The notes under the pieces: model-generated
The model's database searches: none
What the model was told of the DNA's origin: nothing
Seen by the model: only the letters and a program-made list of their open reading frames with translations
NCBI RefSeq assembly: GCF_000383595.1
Contig: NZ_KB911581.1
Location: forward strand, 2,920,265 to 2,984,264
From: Streptomyces bottropensis ATCC 25435
GTDB taxonomy: Bacteria > Actinomycetota > Actinomycetes > Streptomycetales > Streptomycetaceae
DNA: 64,000 nt
Direction: 5' to 3'
Program-made: the position numbers and the translations under genes
Shown: positions 49,736-58,745 of the stretch, one piece after another
How the letters are laid out: every line of letters begins with the position of its first letter
Numbering within the stretch: the first letter of the stretch is position 1

Positions 49736-49753
49736 CCGAGGCCGGGGAATCAA

Positions 49754-49808
49754 CGGCAGCAGGCGGCCGCCCCGTGGTGCGGGACCACGGGGCGGCCGCC
49801 TGCTGCCG
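49754..49808. terminator. Bidirectional terminator with perfect 25-bp stem
   Basis: A perfect inverted repeat of 25 bp per arm (left arm from CGGCAGCAGGCGGCC to CCCCGTGGT) with the 5-base loop GCGGG. It lies between the convergent epimerase gene and the OFA transporter and ends both. It marks the border between the sugar/ebo region and the second oxalate region. Confidence 0.85.
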
Positions 49809-49820
49809 TACGCGAGGGCG

Positions 49821-51209
49821 TCAGGCCGCTTCGTCACCGAGGGGACGGGGGTTGGGAGCGATGTGCCGGTCGCGCGGCCGCCCCGGCGGGTGCAGGAAGA
49901 TCGCCACGAACCCGGCGAACAGCGAGATGGAGCCGGCGAGCACGAAGGCGCCCGCGTAGTCCCAGGCGCCCACGACCACGGCGCCCATACCGGAGCCGAG
50001 CAGACCCGACACCAGCTTGGAGCTGTAGACGAGACCGTAGTTGGAGGCGTTGTTGTTCTCGCCGAAGTAGTCCGCGGTCATCGCCGCGAACATCGGGAAG
50101 ATGGCCCCGCCGCCGAACCCGGAGATGCTGGAGAACACCAGGAAGAGCGGCAGGTTGCCGATGTTGCCGGACCAGAGGATGCCGTACTGGGACAGGCCCA
50201 GCACGATGCAGACGAAGATCAGACACTGCTTGCGGCCGTAGCGGTCGGAGAGCCAGCCGATGACACCGCGGCCGGTACCGTTGACGATCGCCTTCAGCGA
50301 CATGGCGGTGGCCACGATCCCGCCCGCGAAACCGACCTCGTTGCCGAAGGGCACCTGGAAGGCGATGCCGAAGATGTTCACGCCCGAGGTGCACAGGAGG
50401 CAGAACCACATCAGCGCGACGCGGCCCGTCCGCCATGCCTCGCTCGGCGTGTACTGCTTCACGGCCGGCGGGTTCTTCTCCAGCGCGCGTCGCGCGCGCG
50501 GGTCGTCCGGCTTGCGCAGCGGGTCGACCTCGGCGGGCCACCAGTTCTTCGGCGGGTCCTGGAAGAAGTGACCCGCCACGGCGACGACCGCCGCGAGGAA
50601 CAGACCGACGCCGACGAGCACCCACCGGAAGTTCGTCAGGTCCATGAACCCGGTGAAGATGAACACGAACGGCACCGAACCGTAGGCGAACCCGCCGTTC
50701 ACGAAGCCGGTCTTGCCTCCCTTGCGCTCCGGGTACCACTTGCCGACCATGTTCACGCAGGTCGCGTAGACCATGCCGGCGCCCATACCGCTGAACATGC
50801 CGAAGCCGATGTATGCGACGACGACGTGCGGCGCGAACGCCAGGGACAGATAGCCGAGCAGGGTGCCGACGGCGCCCAGCATCATCGCCCAACGGGCCGG
50901 CAGTCTGCCGCTCTCCCGGAGCTTGCCCGCCGGGAAGGCCACCGCGGCCTGGAAGAACACCCACACGCCCAGCATCCAGAAGATGTGCTGGTTGCTCCAG
51001 CTGTGCGCGGTGTGCAGGGTCTCCTCGGCGGACGCGAACGCGTACTCCGCCGAGCTGATGCCCATCATGCCCACCCACGGCAGGATGACCATCCACTTGC
51101 GTTTGCGCCCCATGATGTCCAGGTCGGACTCGCCGATCCGGTACATCCTGCCGCCTGCGTCCGTCACCTCCCGGTAGGGGACGGGTGTGGAGATGTCAGT
51201 TGTTGCCAT
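49821..51209 (-). CDS. OFA family MFS transporter (second oxalate/formate transporter)
   Basis: A 462-residue membrane protein with about twelve spans. It has a long cytosolic N-terminus (YREVTDAGGRMYRIGESDLDIMGRKRKWMV), then WVGMMGISSAEYAFASAEETLHTAHSW. The OFA loop YIGFGMFSGMGAGMVYATCVNMVGKWYPERKGGKTGFVNGGFAYGSV spans the middle, and GWLSDRYGRKQCLIF is a normal MFS loop. ATG at 51209 follows GGAGGG; longer readings to 51359 add a low-complexity leader. It is the last gene of the minus-strand oxalate operon but lies 159 bases after its neighbour, so it may also have its own promoter. No small-subunit gene is seen beside this one, unlike the copy at 18.2 kb. Confidence 0.88.
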   Translation of the reverse strand: MATTDISTPVPYREVTDAGGRMYRIGESDLDIMGRKRKWMVILPWVGMMGISSAEYAFASAEETLHTAHSWSNQHIFWMLGVWVFFQAAVAFPAGKLRESGRLPARWAMMLGAVGTLLGYLSLAFAPHVVVAYIGFGMFSGMGAGMVYATCVNMVGKWYPERKGGKTGFVNGGFAYGSVPFVFIFTGFMDLTNFRWVLVGVGLFLAAVVAVAGHFFQDPPKNWWPAEVDPLRKPDDPRARRALEKNPPAVKQYTPSEAWRTGRVALMWFCLLCTSGVNIFGIAFQVPFGNEVGFAGGIVATAMSLKAIVNGTGRGVIGWLSDRYGRKQCLIFVCIVLGLSQYGILWSGNIGNLPLFLVFSSISGFGGGAIFPMFAAMTADYFGENNNASNYGLVYSSKLVSGLLGSGMGAVVVGAWDYAGAFVLAGSISLFAGFVAIFLHPPGRPRDRHIAPNPRPLGDEAA

Positions 51210-51368
51210 GTCGTTCGAACCCTCCGCGTGGAAGAAGTCTGGCCAGCGCCCCCTGTCCGTGCTTCTCTGCGCCGGGGCCCGCGGTGAGCGGTCGCCGCGG
51301 GCCCCGTGGTTCGGGCCGTCGCTCAGCTCATCGCCACCGCCCCCCGGCGACCGAGCCACCCGGGCCGG

Positions 51369-53504
51369 TCACAGCAGCCCCGCGGCCCGCGCCCACCGAT
51401 ACTTCGCGCCGAGGACGGCGACCGGCTTCTCGGTCGTGTACGGGTACGCCACGACCCCGTGCTCGAAGAGGTACTGGCACGCCTCCTCGACCTCGACGTC
51501 GCCCGCGAGCGACGCGACGACCGGCTTCTCGACGCCCCGCTCGCGGAACTCTGCCACCACGCGCGCGGTCAGCTCGGCGAACACCATGGGCGGGGTGACG
51601 ATCGTGTGCCAGTAGCCGAGGACGAGCGCGTGGATGCGCGGGTCCTCCAGGCCCAGCCTGATCGTCGCCTCGTACGTCGACGGGGGCTCGCCGCCGGTGA
51701 TGTCGACCGGGTTGCCGGCGGCCCCGAAGGGCGGGATGAAGGCGCGGAACGACGCGTCCAGGTCCGGCGGGATCTCCATCAGGGTCAGCCCGTTGTCGGT
51801 GACCGCGTCCGACAGCAGTACGCCGCTGCCGCCCGCACCCGTGATGATCACGACGTTGTCGCCCTGCGGAGCGGGGAGCACCGGCAACGCGCGCGCGTAC
51901 TCCAGCATCTCGTTCAGGCCCGGCGCCCTGATGACACCGGCCTGTTTCAGGATGTCCTCGTACACGGCGTCGTCGCCCGCCAGCGCGCCCGTGTGCGAGC
52001 CCGCCGCCTTCGCCCCGGCCGCCGTACGGCCCGCCTTGAGGACCACGACCGGCTTCTTCGGGACGGTCGCCCGCGCGGCCTCCACGAAGGCCCGTCCGTC
52101 CTTCAGGTCCTCCAGGTGCATCGCGATGCACTCGGTGCGGGGGTCCTCGCCGAACCAGGTCAGCAGGTCGTCCTCGTCGAGGTCCGACTTGTTGCCGAGC
52201 CCGACGATCGCCGACACACCCGTCTTCGTGGTCCGCGCGAACCCCAGGATGGCCATCCCGATGCCACCGGACTGCGAGGTCAGCGCCACCCCGCCCTTGA
52301 CGTCGTAGGGCGTGCAGAACGTGGCGCAGAGGTCCTGCCACGTCGAGTAGTAGCCGTAGATGTTCGGCCCGAGCAGCCGGATGCCGTGCCGCTCGGCGAT
52401 CGCCACGATCTCGTCCTGGAGTTCGTGCTCGCCGGTCTCCGCGAAACCCGACGGGATCAGTACGGCGTTGGGGATGCCCTTGCGGCCCACCTCCTCCAGC
52501 GCCGCGGCCACGAACTTGGCGGGGATCGCGAAGACCGCCACATCCACCTCACCGGGAACGTCCGTGACACTCTTGTACGCCTTGCGGCCCAGGATGTCAT
52601 CGGCCCTGGGGTTCACCGGATGGATCTCGCCCGAGAAGCCGCCGTCGACGAGGTTGCGCATCACCGAGTTGCCGATCTTGCCCTGCTCGTTGGAGGCGCC
52701 GATCACGGCCACCGCCGAGGGCTGCATCAGCCGGCGCATCGACGTGAGGATCTCCTCGCGCGTGTACCGGCGCCGCGGCTTCGGCACCGACTCCGCGAGG
52801 ATCACCCGGATGTCCGCCGCGACCGCGCCCTGCGGGGTCGCGATCACCGGGTTGAGGTCGACCTCGGCGATCTCCGGGAAGTCCGCGACGAGTTCGCAGA
52901 CCCGGCGGATCTGCTCCGCGATCGCCCACCGGTCCACGGCGGGCGCCCCGCGCACCCCGCGCAGGATCTCCGCCGCGCGGATCGAGTCCAGCATGGACAG
53001 CGCCTCGTCCGCGTCGACCGGCGCGAGCCGGAACGTCACGTCCTTGAGGACCTCCACCAGCACCCCGCCGAGCCCGAACGCGACGACCTTCCCGAACGTC
53101 TGGTCGGTGACCGCGCCGACGATGACCTCCTGCCCCTGCGGCAGCAGCTCCTGCACCTGGACGCCCTCGATCCGGGCGTCCGGCGCGTACGCGCGCGCGT
53201 TGTCGACGATCCGGTGGAACGCGGCCCTCACGTCCGCCGCGCCCTCCACCCCGACGATCACACCGCCCGCGTCGGTCTTGTGCAGGATGTCCGGCGAGAC
53301 GATCTTCATCACCACCGGCCCGCCGAAGCGCGCCGCGAACGACACGGCCTCCTCGACGTCCCGCGCCAGCTCCTCGCCGGGTACGGCGATCCCGTACGCG
53401 TCGGCGACCACCTTGCCCTCGGGAGCGGTCAGCGCGCTGCGCCCCTCGGCCCGTACGGCGTCGAGGAGTCCACGTACCCTCAGCACCCGGTCTTCGGCCA
53501 TCAA
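51369..53504 (-). CDS. NDP-forming acyl-CoA synthetase (acetate-CoA ligase family, beta-alpha fusion)
   Basis: 711 residues. The first third is an ATP-grasp domain (GGPVVMKIVSPDILHKTDAGGVIVG, EVIVGAVTDQTFGKVVAFGLGGVLVEV, EVDLNPVIATP). The rest is the CoA-binding and CoA-ligase half (VAVIGASNEQGKIGNSVMRNL, LLGPNIYGYYS, ALTSQSGGIGMAIL, GSHTGALAGDD with its conserved His). Such enzymes make acyl-CoA from acid, CoA and ATP, or run in reverse. It starts one base after the formyl-CoA transferase stop, so it belongs to the oxalate operon. It may charge oxalate or formate with CoA to prime the transferase cycle. Acetate as substrate cannot be excluded. Confidence 0.88.
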   Translation of the reverse strand: MMAEDRVLRVRGLLDAVRAEGRSALTAPEGKVVADAYGIAVPGEELARDVEEAVSFAARFGGPVVMKIVSPDILHKTDAGGVIVGVEGAADVRAAFHRIVDNARAYAPDARIEGVQVQELLPQGQEVIVGAVTDQTFGKVVAFGLGGVLVEVLKDVTFRLAPVDADEALSMLDSIRAAEILRGVRGAPAVDRWAIAEQIRRVCELVADFPEIAEVDLNPVIATPQGAVAADIRVILAESVPKPRRRYTREEILTSMRRLMQPSAVAVIGASNEQGKIGNSVMRNLVDGGFSGEIHPVNPRADDILGRKAYKSVTDVPGEVDVAVFAIPAKFVAAALEEVGRKGIPNAVLIPSGFAETGEHELQDEIVAIAERHGIRLLGPNIYGYYSTWQDLCATFCTPYDVKGGVALTSQSGGIGMAILGFARTTKTGVSAIVGLGNKSDLDEDDLLTWFGEDPRTECIAMHLEDLKDGRAFVEAARATVPKKPVVVLKAGRTAAGAKAAGSHTGALAGDDAVYEDILKQAGVIRAPGLNEMLEYARALPVLPAPQGDNVVIITGAGGSGVLLSDAVTDNGLTLMEIPPDLDASFRAFIPPFGAAGNPVDITGGEPPSTYEATIRLGLEDPRIHALVLGYWHTIVTPPMVFAELTARVVAEFRERGVEKPVVASLAGDVEVEEACQYLFEHGVVAYPYTTEKPVAVLGAKYRWARAAGLL

Positions 53505-54773
53505 TCAGATCACTCCGTCCGACTTGAGCAGGCGCAGCTCCTCGTCGCCGAGCCCCAGCTCGCCGACGTAGACCTCTTCGTTGTGCTCGCCCAGCAGGGG
53601 TGAACTGGTCACGTCCACGGGGGAGTCGGACAGCTTCAGCGGGCTGCCGACGGTCACGAAGTCGCCGCGCTCGGGGTGCGGCACGGTGACGACCATCTCG
53701 TTGGAGACCAAAGACTCGTCCTCGATGATCTCCTTGGTGGAGAGGATCGGCCCGCAGGGGATGTTGTGGTCGTTGAGCCGCTCCAGCACCTCCCACTTGG
53801 GCAGGGTGGCCGACCACTCCTCGATGAGCTGGAACATCTTGCCGAGCTTGGGCAGCCGGGCCTCCGGCGTCGCCCACTCGGGGTCCTCCGCCAGTTCGGG
53901 CCGGCCGATCAGCTCGCTCATCGGCCGCCAGCCGACGGGCTGCACGATGACGTACACGTAGTCGTTCGGGCCGCCCGGCGCGCACTTCACGGCCCAGCCG
54001 GGCTGGCCGCCGCCGGAGGCGTTCCCGGACCGGGGAACCTCGTCGCCGAAGTCCTCGTTGGGATATTCACGGAGCGGGCCATGGGCCAGCCGCTGCTGGT
54101 CCCTCAGCTTCACCCGGCAGAGGTTGAGGACGGCGTGCTGCATGGCCACGTTGACCCGCTGGCCGCGCCCGGTCGACTCCCGCTGGTACAGCGCGGCGAG
54201 AATCCCCGCCACGGCGTGGACGCCCGTGCCCGAGTCCCCGATCTGGGCACCCGTCGCCAGCGGCGGCCCGTCCTCGAAGCCGGTGGTCGCCATGGAACCG
54301 CCCATGGCCTGCGCGACCACCTCGTACGCCTTGAAGCCGGTGTACGGACCGTCCCCGAACCCCTTGATGGAGGCATAGACGATCCGCGGATTGATCTCCT
54401 GGACGCGGTCCCAGGTGAAGCCCATGCGGTCGACAGCGCCGGGGCCGAAGTTCTCGACCATGACGTCGGAGCGCCGGATCAGCTCGGTGAGGATCTCCTT
54501 GCCGCGCTCGGTCTTGGTGTTGAGGGTGATGCTCCGCTTGTTGCAGTTGAGCATCGTGAAGTAGAGGGAGTCGACGTCCGGGAGGTCGCGCAGCTGCCTG
54601 CGCGTGATGTCCCCGCTCGGCGCCTCCAGTTTCACCACGTCCGCGCCGAGCCAGGCGAGCAGCTGGGTGGCGGACGGGCCGGACTGGACGTGTGTCATGT
54701 CCAGGACGCGGACGCCTTCGAGGGCCTTGCCGGGCGGGGTGGGCCTGACGGTCTCGGTGGTCACCGGGGTCAC
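53505..54773 (-). CDS. frc: Formyl-CoA:oxalate CoA-transferase
   Basis: A 422-residue class III CoA-transferase, the normal length. [43 protein letters not shown] is the family opening. The catalytic Asp, which forms the aspartyl-CoA intermediate, is in [12 protein letters not shown] (about residue 180). The glycine loop that guards the active site is [24 protein letters not shown] and [13 protein letters not shown] are also typical. It moves CoA from formyl-CoA to oxalate in the cytosol. Its stop and the next start are adjacent, and it begins one base after the decarboxylase-like gene, all in one operon. The order with an oxc-like gene is strong support for oxalate as substrate. Confidence 0.9.
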   Translation of the reverse strand: MTPVTTETVRPTPPGKALEGVRVLDMTHVQSGPSATQLLAWLGADVVKLEAPSGDITRRQLRDLPDVDSLYFTMLNCNKRSITLNTKTERGKEILTELIRRSDVMVENFGPGAVDRMGFTWDRVQEINPRIVYASIKGFGDGPYTGFKAYEVVAQAMGGSMATTGFEDGPPLATGAQIGDSGTGVHAVAGILAALYQRESTGRGQRVNVAMQHAVLNLCRVKLRDQQRLAHGPLREYPNEDFGDEVPRSGNASGGGQPGWAVKCAPGGPNDYVYVIVQPVGWRPMSELIGRPELAEDPEWATPEARLPKLGKMFQLIEEWSATLPKWEVLERLNDHNIPCGPILSTKEIIEDESLVSNEMVVTVPHPERGDFVTVGSPLKLSDSPVDVTSSPLLGEHNEEVYVGELGLGDEELRLLKSDGVI

Positions 54774-54774
54774 C

Positions 54775-56460
54775 TCACTTGTACATCGTCTGGTTCATGG
54801 TTCCGGGGGCGTACGCGTCCGGGTCGACCCAGACGTTGACGAGCGACGGCTTGCCCGACTCCCGGGCGCGCCGCAGCGCGGGGGCGATGTCGGCGGGGTC
54901 GCGGACCTCCTCGCCGTGACCGCCCAGCATCTGGGCGAACTTGTCGTAGTGGACGTCGCCGAGGGTGTTGCCGATCCGCTCGCGCTCCTCGCCGTACTTG
55001 GCCTTCTGGCCGTAACGGATCTGGTTCATGGAGGAGTTGTTGCCGATGATCCCGACGAAGGGGAGGTCGTAGCGGACGAGGGTCTCGAAGTCCCAGCCGG
55101 TGAGGGAGAAGGCGCCGTCACCGAAGAGGGCCACCACCTCCTTGTCGGGTCGTGCCTTCTTGGCGGCGAGCACGAAGGGGACGCCGACGCCGAGGGTGCC
55201 GAGGGGGCCCGGGTCCATCCAGTGCCCGGGTGACTTGGGCTGCACGACCTGACCGGAGAAGGTGACGATGTCGCCGCCGTCGCCGATGTAGATGGAGTCC
55301 TCGGTCAGGAATTCGTTGATCTCGCTGACCAGCCGGTACGGGTGGATCGGCGAGGCGTCGGACCTCAGGCTGGGCAGCCGCTTCTCGATGGCGCTCTGCT
55401 CGGCGGCGCGCAGCTCGTCGAGCCACTCCTTGCGCCTCGACGCGCCCCCGTCGATGCGCCCGGAAGCCGCCTCCGTCACCGACTTCAGCACCAGGCCCGC
55501 GTCGCCGACGATCCCGAGGTCGATGTCGCGGTTCTTGCCGACGGTCCGGTAGTCGAGGTCGATCTGTACGACCGTCGCGTCCGGCGACAGCCGCTTGCCG
55601 TAGCCCATGCGGAAGTCGAAGGGCGTCCCGACGATCACGATGACGTCGGCGCCTGAGAAGGCGTACCGGCGGGAGAGCTGGAAGTGGTGCGGGTCGCCGG
55701 GAGGCAGGGTGCCGCGGCCGGCGCCGTTCATGTAGGCGGGGATGTTGAGGGTGCGTACGAGGTCGATGGCGGCCTCGGTGCCCCGGGTCGTCCACACCTG
55801 GCTGCCCAGCAGGATCGCGGGCCTCTCGGCGTGCACCAGCAGGTCGGCGAGCTTCTCGACGGCCTCGGGGTCACCGGCCGAGCGGGTCGAGGCCCGGTAG
55901 GCACCGGCCTTCGGCACGCGTGCCTTCTCCACGGGCACCTTGGCGTCCAGGACGTCGCGCGGGATCTCCAGGAAGGAGGGGCCGGGGGCGCCGTGGTAGC
56001 ACTCGCGGAACGCCATGGACACCATGTCGGCGGCGCGGGCCGTGTCCGGCACCGTCGCCGCGAACTTGGTGATCGGCGTCATCATGTCGACGTGCGGCAG
56101 GTCCTGCAGCGACCCCATCTTGTGCTGGGTGTGCGCTCCCTGGCCGCCGATCAGCAGCATCGGGGACTCCGCGCGGAAGGCGTTGGCGACCCCGGTCACG
56201 GCGTCGGTCGTACCGGGGCCGGCGGTGACGACCGCGCAGCCGGGCTTGCCGGTGATCCGGGCGTAGCCGTCGGCGGCGTGGGCGGCGACCTGCTCGTGGC
56301 GGACGTCGACGACCTCGATGCCCTCGTCGACGCAGCCGTCGTAGATGTCGATGATGTGGCCGCCGCACAGGGTGTAGATGACCTCCACACCCTCGGCCTT
56401 GAGCGCCTTGGCGACGAGGTGACCACCGGAGATGAGGTCCTGGCTGTTGCCGTCGGGCAT
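54775..56460 (-). CDS. Thiamine-diphosphate enzyme, oxalyl-CoA decarboxylase / 2-hydroxyacyl-CoA lyase family
   Basis: 561 residues. The pyrimidine domain holds the catalytic Glu in [18 protein letters not shown] (about residue 56) and [15 protein letters not shown]. The pyrophosphate domain has the GDG...N motif [18 protein letters not shown] and ends with [14 protein letters not shown]. Automatic annotation may call it acetolactate synthase. Its place at the head of an operon with formyl-CoA transferase and an OFA transporter points to oxalyl-CoA decarboxylase, which makes formyl-CoA and CO2. The second half differs from the Oxalobacter enzyme, so a lyase role is not excluded. ATG at 56460 is chosen; the open frame further up is an overlap with sucC. 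Confidence 0.8.
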   Translation of the reverse strand: MPDGNSQDLISGGHLVAKALKAEGVEVIYTLCGGHIIDIYDGCVDEGIEVVDVRHEQVAAHAADGYARITGKPGCAVVTAGPGTTDAVTGVANAFRAESPMLLIGGQGAHTQHKMGSLQDLPHVDMMTPITKFAATVPDTARAADMVSMAFRECYHGAPGPSFLEIPRDVLDAKVPVEKARVPKAGAYRASTRSAGDPEAVEKLADLLVHAERPAILLGSQVWTTRGTEAAIDLVRTLNIPAYMNGAGRGTLPPGDPHHFQLSRRYAFSGADVIVIVGTPFDFRMGYGKRLSPDATVVQIDLDYRTVGKNRDIDLGIVGDAGLVLKSVTEAASGRIDGGASRRKEWLDELRAAEQSAIEKRLPSLRSDASPIHPYRLVSEINEFLTEDSIYIGDGGDIVTFSGQVVQPKSPGHWMDPGPLGTLGVGVPFVLAAKKARPDKEVVALFGDGAFSLTGWDFETLVRYDLPFVGIIGNNSSMNQIRYGQKAKYGEERERIGNTLGDVHYDKFAQMLGGHGEEVRDPADIAPALRRARESGKPSLVNVWVDPDAYAPGTMNQTMYK

Positions 56461-56533
56461 GGCGAAGTCCTGTCCCTTCGTAGGGGTTTTCGTGGGTCTT
56501 CGTTGAGCGTCGGAGCGCACTCGCGGTTGATTG

Positions 56534-56557
56534 CATACAGTCGACGAATACTGTATG
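56534..56557. promoter_or_regulatory. GntR-type operator candidate between oxc-like and sucC-like genes
   Basis: CATACAGT (56534-56541) and ACTGTATG (56550-56557) are exact inverted copies around CGACGAAT. The site is 74-97 bases before the oxc-like start and 70-93 before the sucC-like start, so it can control both. It shares GTCGACGAA with the 17.9-kb site, and its CATAC[A/T]GT arms resemble CCATACTG of the other two sites. Confidence 0.6.
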
Positions 56558-56626
56558 AACCTTGTTATCCCGCATCCCATGGATGGTGTCCAGGGGGCGT
56601 GCGGCACTTTTGAGTCAGGAGCCGGA

Positions 56627-57757
56627 ATGGACCTTTTCGAGCACCAGGCCAGGGAACTCTTCGAGGAACACGGCATCGCGGTCCCGCGGGCCGAGGTCAC
56701 CGACTCGCCCAAGGAGGCCCGTGAGATCGCCCGCAGGCTGGGCGGACGCGTCGTCGTCAAGGCACAGGTGAAGACCGGCGGGCGCGGCAAGGCGGGCGGG
56801 GTGAAGCTCGCCGCCGACCCCGCCGCCACCGAACTGACGGCACGGCAGATCCTCGGCATGGACATCAAGGGCCACACCGTCCGCACGGTGATGGTCGCCG
56901 AACCCGTCGCCGTCGAGAGCGAGTTCTACGTCTCCTACGTCCTCGACCGCGCGGCCGGCCGTTTCCTCGCGATCGCCTCGGCCGAGGGCGGTATGGACAT
57001 CGAGGACGTCGCCGCGAGCCGGCCCGAGGCCGTGGCCCGCATCCCCGTCGACCCCGCCGAGGGTGTCACCTCGGCGAAGGCGTCCGAGATCGCCGAGGCC
57101 GCCGGCCTGCCCCCGCAGAGCGTCGACGTCCTCATGCGGCTCTGGCAGGTGCTGACCCGCGAGGACGCGCTCCTCGTCGAGGTCAACCCGCTCGTCCGCA
57201 CCGGACAGGGCCGGATCCTCGCCCTGGACGGCAAGGTCACCCTCGACGACAACGCGGGCTTCCGGCAGTCCCGCCGGGGCGACGAGGGCTTCGCGCACGA
57301 CGATCCGCTGGAGGCCGCCGCGGCCGCCAAGGGCCTCAACTACGTGAAGCTGGACGGCGAGGTCGGGGTCATCGGCAACGGCGCCGGACTCGTCATGTCC
57401 ACCCTCGACGTGGTCGCCGGCTGCGGCGCCCGCCCCGCCAACTTCCTCGACATCGGCGGCGGCGCCTCCGCCCAGATCATGGCCGACGGTCTCTCCGTCA
57501 TCCTCTCCGACCCGGACGTGAAATCCGTCCTCGTCAACGTCTTCGGTGGGATCACCGCCTGCGACGCGGTCGCCGACGGCATCGTGCGGGCCCTGGACAG
57601 CGTGCGGTTGACCAAGCCGCTCGTCGTCCGCCTCGACGGCAACAACGCCGTACGCGGCCGGGCGATCCTCGACGACCGCGACCACCCGCTCGTCCACCAG
57701 GCCACCACCATGGACGGTGCCGCGCGCCGCGCCGCCGACCTCGCCCACGCGAACTGA
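56627..57757 (+). CDS. Succinyl-CoA synthetase beta-subunit paralogue (SucC-like)
   Basis: A 376-residue ATP-grasp protein. [24 protein letters not shown] and [21 protein letters not shown] form the N-terminal nucleotide-binding part. [22 protein letters not shown] carries metal-binding residues. [48 protein letters not shown] is the CoA-ligase part. ATG at 56627 has AGGAG upstream. It is divergent from the oxalate operon across a shared operator-like site. Streptomycetes have a housekeeping sucCD elsewhere, so this is probably a second copy that could use another acid, such as malate, oxalate or glyoxylate-derived compounds. Specificity cannot be read. Confidence 0.9.
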   Translation: MDLFEHQARELFEEHGIAVPRAEVTDSPKEAREIARRLGGRVVVKAQVKTGGRGKAGGVKLAADPAATELTARQILGMDIKGHTVRTVMVAEPVAVESEFYVSYVLDRAAGRFLAIASAEGGMDIEDVAASRPEAVARIPVDPAEGVTSAKASEIAEAAGLPPQSVDVLMRLWQVLTREDALLVEVNPLVRTGQGRILALDGKVTLDDNAGFRQSRRGDEGFAHDDPLEAAAAAKGLNYVKLDGEVGVIGNGAGLVMSTLDVVAGCGARPANFLDIGGGASAQIMADGLSVILSDPDVKSVLVNVFGGITACDAVADGIVRALDSVRLTKPLVVRLDGNNAVRGRAILDDRDHPLVHQATTMDGAARRAADLAHAN

Positions 57758-57768
57758 GGAGCCCGGAC

Positions 57769-58653
57769 ATGGCCATCTACCTCACGCAGGAGAGCAAGGT
57801 CCTCGTCCAGGGCATGACCGGCGGCGAGGGCATGAAGCACACCCGCCGCATGCTCGCGGCCGGCACGAACGTCGTCGGCGGCGTCAATCCCCGCAAGGCC
57901 GGGCGCACCGTCGACTTCGGCGACCGCGCCGTCCCCGTCTTCGGCTCGGTCGCCGAGGGCATCGAGGTCACCGGCGCGGACGTCACCGTGGTCTTCGTCC
58001 CGCCCGCCTTCGCCAGGGCCGCCGTCGTCGAGGCGGCCGACGCCGGCATCGGCCTCGCCGTCGTCATCACCGAGGGCATCCCCGTCCACGACTCCGTCGC
58101 CTTCACGGCGTACGCGCGCTCCCGGGGCACCCGGATCATCGGCCCCAACTGCCCCGGCCTGATCACCCTCGGCCGGTCCAACGCCGGCATCATCCCCGCC
58201 GACATCACCAAGCCGGGACGCATCGGCCTGGTCTCCAAGTCCGGCACCCTCACCTACCAGCTCATGTACGAACTCCGCGACACCGGCTTCTCCACCTGCG
58301 TCGGCATCGGCGGCGACCCCGTCGTCGGCACCACCCACATCGACTGCCTGGCCGCCTTCCAGGACGACCCCGACACCGAACTGATCGTCCTCATCGGCGA
58401 GATCGGCGGCGACGCCGAGGAGCGGGCCGCCGCGTACGTCCGCGACCACGTCACCAAGCCCGTCGTCGGCTACATCGCCGGCTTCACCGCCCCCGAGGGC
58501 AGGACGATGGGCCACGCCGGCGCGATCGTCTCCGGCTCCTCGGGCACGGCGCAGGCGAAGAAGGAGGCGCTGGAAGCGGTCGGGGTGCGGGTCGGCGGCA
58601 CGCCCACCGAGACGGCCGGGCTGGTGCTCGCGGCCCTGGAGAGCGAGGTCTGA
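57769..58653 (+). CDS. Succinyl-CoA synthetase alpha-subunit paralogue (SucD-like)
   Basis: A 294-residue partner of the preceding gene. The CoA-binding domain starts [64 protein letters not shown] and [17 protein letters not shown] follow. The phosphorylated catalytic His is in [13 protein letters not shown] (about residue 249), and [29 protein letters not shown] is conserved. It starts 11 bases after sucC-like behind GAGGAG. Together they form one acid-CoA ligase that links ATP or GTP to CoA ester formation or use in the oxalate region. Confidence 0.92.
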   Translation: MAIYLTQESKVLVQGMTGGEGMKHTRRMLAAGTNVVGGVNPRKAGRTVDFGDRAVPVFGSVAEGIEVTGADVTVVFVPPAFARAAVVEAADAGIGLAVVITEGIPVHDSVAFTAYARSRGTRIIGPNCPGLITLGRSNAGIIPADITKPGRIGLVSKSGTLTYQLMYELRDTGFSTCVGIGGDPVVGTTHIDCLAAFQDDPDTELIVLIGEIGGDAEERAAAYVRDHVTKPVVGYIAGFTAPEGRTMGHAGAIVSGSSGTAQAKKEALEAVGVRVGGTPTETAGLVLAALESEV

Positions 58654-58745
58654 CCTCCTGCCGCACCACACCCGTCCGCCCCGCCCGGCATGCGGCCCTC
58701 GACGCGGCCCCCGCCCCCGGCTGTGCACCGAGAGCGGAGAACCCC

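Noticed and set aside
56463-56886. A longer N-terminus for the oxalyl-CoA decarboxylase-like protein, starting near 56886
   Set aside because: It would overlap the sucC-like gene on the other strand and run through the operator-like dyad; the family start is at 56460.
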